Origin: Oscheius tipulae
Taxonomy: Eukaryota > Nematoda > Chromadorea > Rhabditida > Rhabditidae
DNA: 64,000 nt
Assembly (NCBI GenBank): GCA_037178975.1
Contig: JASJZH010000001.1
Span: forward strand, 124,001-188,000
Direction of reading: 5' to 3'
In this document: positions 27,701-39,771 of the stretch, piece by piece
Layout: each line of letters opens with the position of its first letter
Position numbering within the stretch: the first letter of the stretch is position 1
Notes under the pieces: generated by a model
The model's database searches: none
The model's input: only the letters and a program-made list of their open reading frames with translations
What the model was told of the DNA's origin: nothing
Program-made: the position numbers and the translations under genes

Positions 27701-29267
27701 CTTCTATACTAAAAAGTCGTGTGAAAAAACCTGTACAAGCTCGACAAAGTTGTCGGGGAAGAGACCGACCTTGCCGTTAAGTTCGCCCTCGAACCAGCCC
27801 GGATCGCCGCAGTCCTTGCGAACAATTTCGATTAGGGCGCCTGAATTAAGGTCATTTTATGTGGGGACAAGTTGTGAGGAAACTGACCAATTTCACCGAG
27901 CTTCAACTCATCGGGATTCTGGGGTTCGTAGACGAATTTAACCTTGGCCATCTCCTTCAACTTGGGCAGTTCTTCCGTCTTTGCGGCATCTTTGGTTTTG
28001 GCGGGGATCTCAGTGAAACTGGAAAAAAGTTTAAAGCGAACCTATGACGCTTGGTTATTATCTTTCTGCTCTTCCCCAACTACTCCTACCGTCTCCAAAC
28101 AGAAAATTGGCCTACTGATCTTATTAATTGTAACTCTTACCCTCGCGTTAAACTTTGCCATACTCGCTCCTGATAACAGTTCGTAGCTTGTCATAAGAAA
28201 TCTTATCGAAAGCACAATGTTACTAGAGAAATTCCACGTTGTATCCGTTCATTTTCAAACACGAAAAAATCTCCGTAAACCCACTTTGAGTTGCGAGGAA
28301 ACCCGATAATGGAAGATGCCCGTTTCGAAGCTGACGGCTCCTCGACGTCTTCGACAGTCGGCCTCAGGACTGGCGGGACTGTTGTAGTAGGAGTGGCTGA
28401 AAGTTGAAACGATGAGAATAGGGAAGAGATCTCACATTTGGCCTCGACAAAGTTGGTCGGGAAGGCACCGACATCTCCAGTTTTGATATTTTTGCCCCGA
28501 CTCCAACCGTCCTCAATCTCCTCGAGGACCTCGATTGTGTCGCCGACGCTCAAACTGAGCTCGTCTCCCTGGGTGGCCTTGTAGGCGTAGGTCACGACGA
28601 CTTGGGGATGGCGGAATTGGTTGAAATCTGGAAAATAGGGTCTGTGATGGTCAATCTTGCTTCGAGATATATGACTAGTTCTAGGCGGTTGTTTCGGGGG
28701 CTTCCAATCTAAGGTAGGAGAAACGCAAACCCTCGGCCCGTGTAATCAAAAATACGTAAAAATATTTGCTTGTCGCATCGAAAATGCCATTGACGTACTT
28801 TTCAAAATTTTTGCGGGAAGTTTATACTGTACAAATTGAAATTTTCTGCTTCCAAAGCGCTGCAGCTCGGCAATGAACGAATTTTACCGGATCGTTATTG
28901 TACTCGTTGAGCTTTACAAGATCATACTACTTTGAACCCAATTTGTTGGCAATTTGACTGTATTTTCATGTATTTTGCAAGCCAAAGTATGGAAAAGGTA
29001 AAATCTGCCTTGAACCGATTGCTCTGAGCTTCGCACTAGTCTAAGAATGTGGAAAATTCACAAAAATTTCCCTAATAAATGCTGTAAAATCGAAAAATAG
29101 TGGAAAAACTCACTCTTCTTTGTTTCCGGGAGCGTCAACGGCGGCTTCTGAGCCGAGAAATCCTTCGAGAGACGATCCACCATATTCTTCACGCTTCCTA
29201 TCATAATATCTCCCTGAAAAGCAGTCTAATGACAAAAAAAATGTGTAAATACCTGAGCTGTGGCCAT
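24792..29267 (-). CDS. CIN85/CD2AP family SH3 adaptor protein
   Basis: Exons 29267-29253, 29213-29114, 28627-28436, 28396-28285, 28018-27888, 27840-27731, 27690-27418, 26733-26620, 26485-26375, 25896-25653, 25046-24955 and 24845-24792; 515 residues. Such adaptors link Cbl, endophilin and capping protein in endocytosis and cortical actin control. Two SH3 domains are present: one with YAYKATQGDELSLSVGD...GAFPTNFVE, one with FVYEPQNPDELKLGEIG...GLFPDNFVE. A proline-rich linker follows (PAVPAKPKPKL), then a capping-protein-interaction motif (LDHITKGRPRGPGKRP), which identifies the family, and a short C-terminal coiled coil (YNDLLTRLAQLEARLALLEG). Relatives have three SH3 domains; here the N-terminal one is missing. 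Exon 1 encodes only five residues. The possible leader acceptor (ctag or atag before the ATG) is less clear than in other genes. Confidence 0.9.
26132..26200 (+). repeat. Decayed tRNA-like element
   Basis: GGGGTATAATGGTAAGA A-box region and GGGTTTGATCCCC B box with tRNA spacing, no closing acceptor stem. In a CIN85 intron; an isolated B box (GGGTTCGATACCC) lies nearby at about 25980-25992. Confidence 0.5.
26311..26349. repeat. Perfect 17-bp hairpin
   Basis: GTAGTTGACATTTGATA and its exact reverse complement flank loop ccaaa. It lies 25 nt from the donor of the exon encoding the capping-protein motif, on the intron side. Confidence 0.85.
27217..27290 (+). repeat. Decayed tRNA-like element
   Basis: Starts GCCCGGCTGGCTCAGTTGGT, matching the element at 11276; the B box is ruined (GAGTTCCAATGCC). 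Intronic. Confidence 0.5.
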
Positions 29268-32200
29268 TTTGAAGTCTATTTACACATCTACACGTCTAGA
29301 AAAGGAGGTGTGAGTGGGGTCTGAGCGTCCTGAAAGTGGAGTAATGAAAAAAACGAAAATAAAAAGACAAAGAAAATGATAAAACAGTAAAATACAAAGG
29401 CTTTTGACTGAAAAGACGTCCATATTTGACGTTTACGGGCCCGACTGTCTCTCTCGGATTAGGCGAGGCCCAAGTCTATATGGGCACGGTGACGGAGCAT
29501 GTTAATCGCCGAGCTATCGGGCCGCGGAACGCATGAAAATTAGGGTCTTGGAATCACATGTTTTAGAGAGGCAGATGGCTGGCAGGAGGAGATATGGAAT
29601 CGTTGTAATTTTATGAGATTTTCATGGAGATCTTGGCATATTTGCGTGAGAAAGTAGCGAGGGAGAAGTATGGATCACTTCTCAACAATTTTCTTCAATA
29701 AACAGTGATAGCCTTCGGCTAATATGAGTAACAGAGACTCTGAGTCATGAACCGCCCCTTTCAGAGTAGAAAGAACGGTGAAAGGGGAAGAAAATGAGCT
29801 AAAGTTGGAAGTCTATAAGAAGAATCGGCTACAATCTCAATGCTTCTAACTATTCCTGAACAGTTTTACGGGCCTATTATAGCCGAAAACAGCTCAACAT
29901 TAGTAGAGGAACACAAAAGGGCGGAAGGATACGGGAACGTTAGTCATTCATCGCCTAGAAGTGTCTAAGCGGGGTAGGATTTCGCTTCCAGTGCTTAGTC
30001 AGTTTTCTCGTCTTTCATAACCAAAAACACTTAAGTTCCCAACTGTAAGTCAATAAAAACGAGTAAGAGGGCGGTGAGGAAGAAGGAAAGTGTGGGGTGG
30101 GTTGGCGCCGACCGATGACCAAGCCTTTTGGCCTGGGTGCGCTCTGGGGGCAAAAGGGAGGCGACGGGGAGATCGCGAGATGAGTCAGCAATGGAAGGCG
30201 AGACCTCAAGATGGCGCTGGACGTATTTCGTTCGAATTCCCCAGATGGAGCATTTAGGAGGGAAGATGCGGAGGAATTTGCTGCGTAATTGGGACGTAAC
30301 ATGAGCGGAAAGCATGACTTGGGCGCAAAACTAATTGAAAAAAATGCAAAAGGGAGGAAAAATAAAGACGAGAATTAGCGGAAATCAGAAAAAGCAGAGT
30401 TATTGAAATTCAAACCGCCGCCAGTCTTACTTTCTATTTTTGCGGAAATTCAAACGATCAAAACTCGGGAGAACCTCCATTCCTTCACCCTTTCAGCTAT
30501 TTTCTCTTTTTTTTGTCTCAAAATTATCGGAAGTTTACTACCAGGCCACGAAGGAAGTGCACAGCTTTTTATCTTGCAGCCGCGTATGAAAAATTGCAGT
30601 GGATTTTGCGCGAGAACGCCCCTGCGGCAATTTATAAGCAAGTAAGGCGATTGTACTCTTCGCAGACTGAGTGAAAATGGTGGAACAGATGGTGGGAGAG
30701 AGGACGAGAACCACATGGAGCCCAATGTGTGTGTGCGGTCCCGAGGAACTTGTTCTCTCTCGAGTACGACCCCCTAATCGATTACAGATACTGCTTTGAT
30801 TTTTGACGAAGATTTAGAGGGAAATCGATGAAAATGCTTTGGCAATGAGGTCATCCCAGTTGGAGATTGACCAGTTTCGAAAACAAGCTTGATGGATGAC
30901 CAATGCGTCATTTTCTGGTGTGCATTCACTGCCAAGAGTACCGCAAATTTGGAGCATAGAAATTTCTTCACTGTCTCTCTGATTCTCTGGAAACCGAAAC
31001 CAGAACATGTTTAACTTTTCACGTTCAGTAAACCCCGAAAAAGGCGCTGCCCTTTCTCTGCATATTGACAGTGAATCAGACAGAAATTTGGTACAGTTTG
31101 GCTAGTGTTGAGGCGCAAATAGGGTCTGTCAATAATCGGTTGGGCAAAGTGGGATCGATTACGCGAGAGAAGAAGAGAATAGGAGGAAAAGCTGCTCACT
31201 GATAAGGTGGTGTGATAGACAAGCAGAAAAAAAGCAAACTCGAGACTGTTTGGGTTCAAAATTGATGAGTTGTCCTCCATCTCTGTCCCTCTGTTCCTCT
31301 GTCTCCCTGTCTCTCTATACAACACGCATGGTACTGTATAAACTACTTGACTACCTGACAACACTTTATTTTGTCTCCCAAAATGAGTCGATTTGTCTTG
31401 ACTCGTTAACAATTAGTGAGCGCCCAAAGTAATCTTCTCTCTACTACTAAAGTGCAATGGTGTCCGTCCGTCCGTCATCACGAGCAATAAAGCTGGCAAG
31501 TCATGGTATGTCAAGAGTTTAGTTGACAAGTCAGCCTTGGGGGAAACTTGGGAACTTAGGCTCTTGGAAAAGCGCCGCAGCCCCCTGTAGTGTTAAGTTA
31601 ATGCCAAATGAAGACTGAGGAACGGTGAAGCCGTCGTAAGCGGCTGGTTAGCAATTAAAACCTTCCGTCATACATACATGAAACTTTTTGGCATTCAACT
31701 AGAACTATTGGAAATTCTATTGAACAAGATGAAAAATCAGAATAAACCTATACTTGGCTATACGAAGCTGTATTGATATGCACTCCCGTAGTGACCAGCG
31801 GGATGGGTCCAAACAAATGCTCTCCGCAATTTAATTTCCTGGGGATGGCATGGAAGAGAAAGGATCGGAAGCGCATTAATTCCGACTACATTCCTTATAG
31901 TAGGTCCGAAAAGCGGGAAAAGGGGGAAGCACTGACAGAGGGAGAGGATCTCCGGTGGCTGAAAGAATCGAGCGACAGTCCAAATAAAACGGAGCGAGAG
32001 CGCAGCGGTCGAGCGCGGATGGAGAGAGAACACATAACACGCTGGGGCCACCACGCATAGGAGGGGGACAGTGGGCGCCTTTTCTGTCGGTGCTTCGGCC
32101 GGTTAAGTGGCCGCCTTTTGAACCATGCTAGAGAGCAGCAGCTGGGCTTTTGGATGAGAATACAGTAGATGTCGGACAGTGATAGAGAGACATAGAGACG

Positions 32201-32518
32201 GAAGCCAGAGAGACAGAGGGAAAGAGAAACAGAGGGACAAAGAGACAGTGACACCATTGACGGGAGATTTATTTACCCATTTCAAGGACATTTTTCTTCA
32301 CAATTAGAGGTACCTGTACTCTTAAAAACAAACAGTTTGCTACTTGGTGCTACAACAATACGAAACGTAGTTATAAAAAAAATATCGGCTCATAATAGGG
32401 TGTGGAAGAGTTTTTTGGGGGTGTGCATGTAACCGGGACAATAACGAATCAACTGGCTAGATATTACAGGAGGAAAATGGATAAATCCCTAGCTTACTTC
32501 ACCTAATAAATAGACAAA
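29268..32518. other. Gene-free region between CIN85-like and EDC4
   Basis: 3.25 kb upstream of the CIN85-like gene and downstream of EDC4. Short open frames occur (for example around 30031-30315 and 31773-32060), but none has gene-like splice sites or a recognisable domain. Contains short GA/CT tracts. Probably the CIN85-like promoter plus spacer. Confidence 0.4.
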
Positions 32519-35500
32519 TTACATGTGGAGATTGGGCTTGAGAAGAGCGAGAATCTGGTTGTGTTTCATGTTGGCAATTGTGCTCATCAGGCGAGCTTGA
32601 GACTTCAGACTGGCGTTTTTGGTCACGTTGACGAACTCTGGAAGTTAAAGTCACTCAAAATTTAGAGAGACAGAGGCAGAGAGGAAGTTATGTTGTCTTA
32701 CCGGAAAGATGACGAAGAAGATTAGCCAAGACCGTCTGTGAAGTGGCCATAACTTGCTGGTCATCTACACGGAGTTGGTCTAGGAGAGGAGTGAGATAGC
32801 TGGAAAATTTTCATAACCAAAAAGTTTGATAAGAACTACCGGAAACGAAGCTCGGTTTCGGAGTCGAGACGGAAAGCCAGTTGGGAGATGAGAGTGAGGA
32901 GACTGGTCTGTGGCAGACGGTACTTTGAGAAGTAGTCATCGGGGTCGACCTTCTTGCAGACAAATTCGAGGGCGGTTTGATCTTCTTGAGTGAGGACCTG
33001 GAAAACGAAACTTGTTGTAGGTCAGGCATGTCTCTCTGTCTTTGTGTTTCTCTGTCTCTTTTCGTTTCAGACCAGATGTCTTTGAACAGGGTATGATTCT
33101 GGTGGGTAACAAAGTCAAAAAGAATCAAAAACCCACAGTATCAAAAGCCAATGGAATCTGATTATTCTTGATCATTTGAAGAAGAGAGGAACGGTCAGCC
33201 GGTACACTGGAAGGGGCCGGTGTGGCAGAAGCCACAGCGGCCAACGTAGCCGAATGGAGAGCGCGAAACTGGGTCAGATACTGCTCCAGCCCCTGACGGA
33301 AGCTCTCATTGAGCTGCTTGAACAGTTGCCCGCAAATTCTATCCACTTGGGGCACTACAGCTTGGGTCATCTGCTCGCGCATCTTCTCTCCCAGTCGAGT
33401 CTGGACAGCCTCCATCGACTGCTTCTGGCTGTTCTGGACCAGAGATTCCATGCTCCTGTGACTCTCGACCAGAGCGCTCTTGACTGCTTGAAGAGTCTCA
33501 GTCCGGCTGGTCTCGATCAGGTCGCTGACATTGGCCATGAGACGGTCCTCGCGGAGCGAGAACTCCTCCTTGAACTGTTGCAGAACGAGGAGAAGGTTCT
33601 CGTTTGTGGTGGATGCCTTGCGCTCACATTCGGCTCGCTCGACTTGGAAGGAAAGATTATCCAGTTTGGCTGAGAGTTCACTCAGTTTCAGTTCCATGTC
33701 TTCGCGATCCATTCGGTAGGAGCTCGTAGCTTCTTGGTGCGTCTCACTAGTAGAAGGAAGGTTCAGTTGGACGATCCTGGAAATTTATGACTGTGACGGA
33801 GAGAGACAGGAAACAGAGAGTCAGAGATAGAGAGACAGAGTCATAGAGACAGAGATACAATGAGACAAAGAGACAGAGATACAGAGAGACGAGATAGAAA
33901 AAGAGAGACAGAAAGATAGACAGTTAGAGAAACAGAGAGATAGAGAGACAGGGAGACAGAGAGAAAGAAATACGGAGAGACAGAGAGGCAGAGAGTCAGA
34001 GACATAGAGACAGAGACAGTGTTTACGATATCCTCCAACTTACGGGATATTCTCCCTATCCTCGCTTTGCTCCGACTTTTCTTCTATCAGATCTCCAGCA
34101 CACTTTTCCAAATGAACTTCCAACTCGACCATGCTTCTTGTCCCAAGGGCAATATACTTAACTTCCACGTTATTGTTATCTTCCGATTCGTTGTCATTCG
34201 GGAACATTTCATCTGCAAAAATACGTTGCCTTCAAAAGGCTCCTTACCAGCTTCCACGTCCTTAGCATCAAAGGGAAGAATATAATGAAGTGGACGGCAG
34301 AAAGTGATCTGAGTCAGGGACGAGAATTTCGGTGTGTCATCTTCGGAAAAGTCCAGCTCGACACAGAATAAGTTCATTCCGTCCACGTCGAGAATATGAA
34401 TATAGCGAAGTTGGGGATCGATGGAGATGGAAAAGCCGGCCGATTCGAGTTCGGATTCGAAACGAAGAGAACCTGAGTTGGTTATTTCATAACGGTTGGA
34501 ACTGTTATACATACCTAGGCACTTCCAGCCAACGCATTCGAACAGAGCCAGTCTGCGACCACCGTCTCCAGCGGCGATACAGTGCTTCCAAAAACGGGCG
34601 TCATCTCTGAAAAGTTTACAGGTTGCAGAATTCCTGTCTCTGTCTCTAGGTCTCTCTCTCTCTCTCTCTCATTCCCTTGTCCGTAGCACTACACCCGGCA
34701 CACTTTGACGCAATCTATATAGCCAAAAATGTGTTTTTCCGCCTTCACGATGTTCAGCATAGTTGTAGCCATGTCAATATACAAATTTACAGAACATCAC
34801 AACGCTAAAAATCCACTTCCTGGACCCGAAAAAAAGTTATTGCTTTTATTAGCTTGGGCTCGCTTGCCCGTGTCGCACCCATATCATCTCACCGGGGTCA
34901 GATCGCTATATAGTTCGCCCCGCCACTTCAAATCAGCTTTCGAGCTCAAGTGATCGCATGGGTGGTACCCTACCCGCGTTTATCGCAGACCATGATCGTT
35001 GTAGAACGAGTCTAACGAAGTAGCTTCGAGGGTGGTCTACGAAAAATACGCATTTTGGAGAAAATAGTGCTCAGGCGCTCCCTTTTTTCTACCAGTGTTT
35101 AGAAAACACTTTATAATAAAACGCTTTCTGTCCAAATATACTCACTTTCGCTCTAGGTTGTCCAAAAAGTGCAGATGAGAAATGGCCGTCTTGAGTCTCG
35201 GATTCCAATTGTGAGCAAACTTCATCTCGTTCTCGTTGATGACATAGAATGAGACGATTCCGGCATCTGTTCCCACAGCCAAGGCTGTAGAATCCGGTGA
35301 AATACAGGCTGCCGTGACACGATCTTCCATAGCCACAGTGAAAATCGATTCCTTGGACTCTGCCACCTTTTCGAACTCGACTGGCCCAGTTCCGTGACTC
35401 TCATTGATGGTCGATACGTTGATCACAGCCACTGTCTTGCCCTAAAGGTTCAGGATGGAAGCAAATTTAGAGAGTAGTACCTTGTAGAGAGTGAGCATGT

Positions 35501-37040
35501 GAACATTGTCTTCGGGGTCGTTCGGCAGCTCCGGATAGTACGGGCACCAGGAAATCCGTGGTTCTCCATCCTCGTCTGGGTTCCAGTTGATAACCTCGAT
35601 GTACTTTTCACTAAAAAGATGTGGATCTTTCTGTCTCTCTGTCTGTGTCCCCGTCTCGTCTCGTCTCTCTCTGTCAGTCTGTATTTCTCTCTCCATGTCC
35701 CTATGCCTCTCTGTCGCTCAATCTCTCTGTCTCTATGCCATTACACAGATGTCTTGCAATCTCTTCTACCGCGACAGGTAAAAGCGTATTCTTTCTTACA
35801 AACTAATAGTCTTCCGCTTCCCCGTAGGTTCAATAGAAACATTTTCAGTATGACTCAAAACAACGATCAAGCAGCTACTTGCTAATTACAGACAAGCACC
35901 CCTACAATTTTCACATGTGACTAGTCTCCGGACGTTAAAGTGTGCCGTTGAACACTATTGTAAGACAAGAAAGTTAGGATCTGGGCAAGGAGCTTGGTAT
36001 TAAGGGGACTTTTGTAGATAGGACAGTTGACGGTTACTGTCACGGAACAATGGACGGTCTAGACTATCTCCGCCAGGACTGTCTCTCTGTGTCCCTGTCC
36101 GTCTGTCTCTCTATCTCTTTGTCTTTCTGTCTTCCTGTTTCTCTGCCTCTCTCTCTCTCACTGTCTCTGTTTTATCAAAATGACTCACACTTCACAATTC
36201 TCCTGTACCTTGTAGACCACGAGATTACAGTGGTCATCTACTGCTGCCAGCAGGGGAACATGCACGGCAAATTGAAGATCTTTCGGGGTCGAGACGTTCT
36301 AAAATGTCGTACTTTTTGCTATAAGAACCCTTGCCTTGATCAGATGGCGCTGCTTGTTCTCCCTGTTGAAGATCCTGATAGCATCGCCCGTCTCCACAGC
36401 AAGATGGCATCCGATCAGAACATCGTGGTAGGTCAGCAGACGGGGCTTATGAGACTATAACTTTCTTTAACGGAACTATACAAAGAAAACCCACATCATT
36501 TTTGAACTCCGACAAGATTTTGGTGTGGACTCGTCCACTGTCTCTATCTCTCCTCTGGTCCTCGCTCTCCACAGTAACCACGACATTCCGTCCATTCTCA
36601 AAATGGTACACTTCGTCAGAGCCGTCTAGTGTGCTGGAAATAGTGGTTTGTCTCTGTCTACTCTTTACTATTTCCCCATATAATAACACTCTTTGAATGT
36701 TCGTTCGAACTGAATTCAAAATTTTTTTCAAAATTTGAAATCTGATTGTTTACTATATTTTTTGTATGAAGTACCTTTCGTTTAGTTTTTTTAGCTGGGT
36801 AAGAATAAACACGGAGTTAAGATAGAGAGAGATATATAGTGAGTCAAGAAATAGTTTCAGTCCTCCGAATAAAGTTAAAGCATATTTCTGATTCCAGAGA
36901 TTATTCTGGTAGGTGTCGCCCATTTGTATATAGCCGAAGTCATAAAATAAAACTGTCATATGTAAATTTTCCAAACTTAAAACTCACTATTTCTCCACAA
37001 TAGACGACGGCGACAACATACTGTTGGAGTTATCGCCCAT
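32519..37040 (-). CDS. EDC4: Enhancer of mRNA decapping 4 (EDC4/Ge-1)
   Basis: Exons 37040-36988, 36633-36495, 36454-36335, 36298-36189, 35610-35481, 35441-35146, 34606-34515, 34472-34248, 34212-34044, 33776-33137, 32997-32840, 32799-32702 and 32637-32519; 782 residues, shorter than the human 1401. EDC4 is a P-body scaffold that bridges DCP1, DCP2 and XRN1. The N-terminal half is a WD40-type propeller: VAMEDRVTAACISPDSTALA and DDARFWKHCIAAGD...LALFECVGWKCLG match the family. The 640-nt exon encodes a long coiled coil (LKLSELSAKLDNLSFQVERA), followed by the C-terminal helical domain for P-body targeting. The long serine-rich linker of vertebrates is much reduced. The 36-nt intron 36299-36334 uses a GC donor. 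ATG lies 15 nt after an acceptor (attttccag). A dispersed repeat sits in the intron between 35146 and 34606. Confidence 0.92.
33785..34018. repeat. Long GACAGAGA-type array in an EDC4 intron
   Basis: About 230 nt of imperfect AGAGACAG/AGAGATAG units on the plus strand (CTCTCTGT on the mRNA strand), filling most of the intron. Confidence 0.85.
34675..35055 (+). repeat. Dispersed repeat, copy 1
   Basis: Starts cccttgtccgtag and runs through cacccggcacactttgacgc to ggtggtctacga. About 85% similar by eye to 41820-42190, same orientation. Its open frame (ending RHFKSAFELK) is shared by both copies but has no start or domain I recognise. Lies in an EDC4 intron. Confidence 0.8.
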
Positions 37041-37498
37041 ACTTGGAATAAATACCTGGAAAATGTAGTTTCAAAAAAAAAGGAACAAAGCAGAGCTAAA
37101 GAAAAGCTTCGTCATCAATCAATAAGAGGGAAAGTGACCAGCGAAATCAGCAGAACAGATAATCAATAATCGGCGCCAGCAGCGAACAGTCATAAACAAA
37201 CAAAAAACATTCTAGGGGGGCGGTCATTTCAACTGGGAGGAAATCCAAAAAGCTATCGTAATCTCGTTCGCGGCGGGAGCTGTGGCTTCGCTTTGCGGCG
37301 GCGAGAGGCGTCACGTGAGCGGACCAACTATTTCCCATTCGTGCTTTTCTTGCGAAAACAACGTTTTCGAATTAAAGTTTCAATTTTCTGGTTAGTTTCA
37401 TTAAAATTTGTGTCACTCTGTCTCTCTGTCCCTGTCTCTCGCATAAATTCCCGAAACGCCCAATTCTCATTCTTTAGTTTCTTTACTGATTTTTCAGA
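37041..37498. promoter_or_regulatory. Bidirectional promoter region EDC4/zinc finger gene
   Basis: 458 nt between divergent start codons. A GC-rich core (about 37265-37325) contains CACGTG at 37312-37317 in the context GTCACGTGA, the extended E-box of USF/TFEB-type bHLH factors. Confidence 0.55.
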
Positions 37499-39689
37499 AT
37501 GACAATGGGAGAAGTTACCGCCCCTCACCCGGCCTTCGATTCCGACGATCTGATCTTTATGGGAGAGGAGAGAAGCCTGAAGGATCTGACGACGCCGAGC
37601 ACGTCTTCCGGAGAAGTATTCTTCACTCTATTTTTCCACCAATTTATTTTGATTTCAAAGTTCCGACTTTGAGAAGGCATTGAATCCTTGAAAACTTGAA
37701 GGAAATTAAACCATAGAAAATACAACAAACTTGGGAACAATTAAACCAAAAAAGAAGCGTTCAAACTTGAGTAATTAAACCTACTAGGACAATTTGTGCC
37801 TAGGCTCTTACCAATTTCCATTCCGATTTCTTATTAAAACTTTTCAGAACTCCCGACTGAACTCATCGGACTCGTCTGATATCTACACAGGATGCTATCA
37901 GTCGATCAAGAGACCCAGGTAAGGAGATTTGTGAGAGACAGAGAGACAGAGACATGAAACAGTTTTAAGACTACTAGCATAGTAATAATGTTTCAGAATC
38001 GAAGAGACCCAGTCCACTTCCGGCTTCGACTATCTCTTTGATGGACTGGATCTGCCTACTTCTGTAGTGCGAGTGCCTACGCATAATGCTGAGGATGAAG
38101 ACACGTCTATAGAAGCGGATAGTGAAAAAGAAGACTGCCATGACTTTTACGGAGAGATTAAGTGGTGCGACGAGATCCTGGAGAAGGTTGGTTGGAGACA
38201 TGGCTTGTCTTATGGCATATCTTTCAGTTTGAAGCACAACTAGAGAGGGAAAAGGACGAGGAACAGGATGCCACCATCAATGAGGCTATCAAACTCGTAG
38301 AAGAACATGATCAGGAACAGGAGCGGGAACGAATTATGAAGAAGACGAGCCGGGACAAGCACAAGAACAAGATGAAGTTGCTCAGCCAGGCCAGCAAGGT
38401 ACGGACTTCACGATAGTTGCCCATCCATATCTCGTTTTTATAGGAAACCACCCTGTTCTGCTGTTTTATTTGTCATAAAGGTTTCGTCTCGGAAGATCAT
38501 GTTCAGCAACATGTGAACAATGTGCATTTGCGAGAAGACAAGGTAGGTGAGGGACAGAAACAGACTGAGAGCAGAGAGATAAAGAGACATTGAGACAAAG
38601 AGATAGAGAATCAAAAAGTCAAAGAGACATAGGCACAGAGAGACAGAAAGACATAGAGACATAGAGACAGAGATAGAGATACAGAGAAACAGAAACAGAG
38701 AGATATAGAGCCATATAGAATCAGAGAAGCAGAGAGACAGTGAGACAGAGATAGAGAGAGAATATTTCGAAACTGAACCATCCTTTACAGAGATATCCAT
38801 ACAAATGCAAGAAGTGCCATATGCGTTTCGCTCACATGCCAAATCTGTACAGACACCAGGCCACCCATTCCGGAACGATGTTCAAGTGTAACCAATGTCC
38901 TTACGAATTCAAGTAAGTTTGGACCTTTCTTCCTCGTATTATCCCTATATTTTAGAGCACAAGACACCCTGGACATTCACGTGGCCAGAGAGCATGCCAA
39001 GAAAGACCAGGAAGAGGTTGAGCAGGTGGAATGTGGGATCTGTAGGAAGGACTTCAACTCGGAGGCCGAGCTCAAGAGACACAGTTGGTACTGCAAGAAC
39101 AAGGAGGACATTGCTTTGAAGAGGAAGCAGGCCAAGGAGGCCAAACTCGGAGTGAATGCTGTCAGCCCAGCTCTGTCAACGGGCTCGATGTCCTCTGTTT
39201 CGACGGGGGCCAGTACTGGAAGTGGCGGAAGACCGATCAAGGATAAGACATGTCCCTACTGTCTGGATCCTTTCGCCTCTATGCAATCGAGGAATCGACA
39301 TATTGCTAATAAGCATCCGGAGAAGAAGAATGATGTGGAGACGACGACCGTTCAGTACTTCAAGATTGACTCGGTAAGGCAGACAGAGAGACAGAGGGAC
39401 AGAAAGAGAATGAGACAAAGATACAGAGAGACAGAGAGTCAGAGAGCCTGACCACGCCTAATCACCAACATTCCAGCCCGACCTCCCGTATGCCTGTCTG
39501 ATCTGCAGCAAGAGATTCGCCACTTCGTCATCCCTCAATACCCACAAGAAAAGGATCCACGAGAAGAAGCTAGACCACGTTTGTGGTCAATGCGGCAAGG
39601 CCTATCCCCTCGGCAGTGAACTTAGAAAACATCTGCGAAGAACACACAACGTGACAGAAGTGGAAGCGCAAGACATGACGTCGTTTTGA
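37499..39689 (+). CDS. C2H2 zinc finger protein with seven fingers
   Basis: Exons 37499-37615, 37848-37918, 37997-38186, 38228-38398, 38444-38542, 38791-38912, 38956-39373 and 39477-39689; 466 residues. The N-terminal 125 residues are acidic, followed by a charged helix (LEREKDEEQDATINEAIKLV). Fingers follow at CCFICHKGF, CKKCHMRF, CNQCPYEF, CGICRKDF, CPYCLDPF, CLICSKRF and CGQCGKAY. The fourth has Cys in the last ligand position (RHSWYC), a C2HC finger. Linkers differ from TGEKP, so fingers are not a classical tandem DNA-reading array. Nuclear role in DNA or RNA binding is inferred; no orthologue recognised. ATG lies 1 nt after an acceptor (tttttcag). Confidence 0.85.
38555..38765. repeat. 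GACAGAGA-type array in zinc finger gene intron
   Basis: About 200 nt of imperfect AGAGACAG/AGAGATAG units with purines on the mRNA strand, between exons 5 and 6. Confidence 0.85.
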
Positions 39690-39771
39690 AACACCACTGG
39701 GTTAATAGAGTTTGGAATATTTTATATTGTTTCACGGGTTGTTATCTACAAAATTGTGCATAAATAGTTCT

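Noticed and set aside
33176..33673. A 165-codon plus-strand open frame
   Set aside because: Antisense shadow of the 640-nt EDC4 coiled-coil exon, where low codon complexity keeps the opposite strand open.
33785..34018. CRISPR array
   Set aside because: Units are 8-nt degenerate simple repeats without unique spacers, in a eukaryotic intron.
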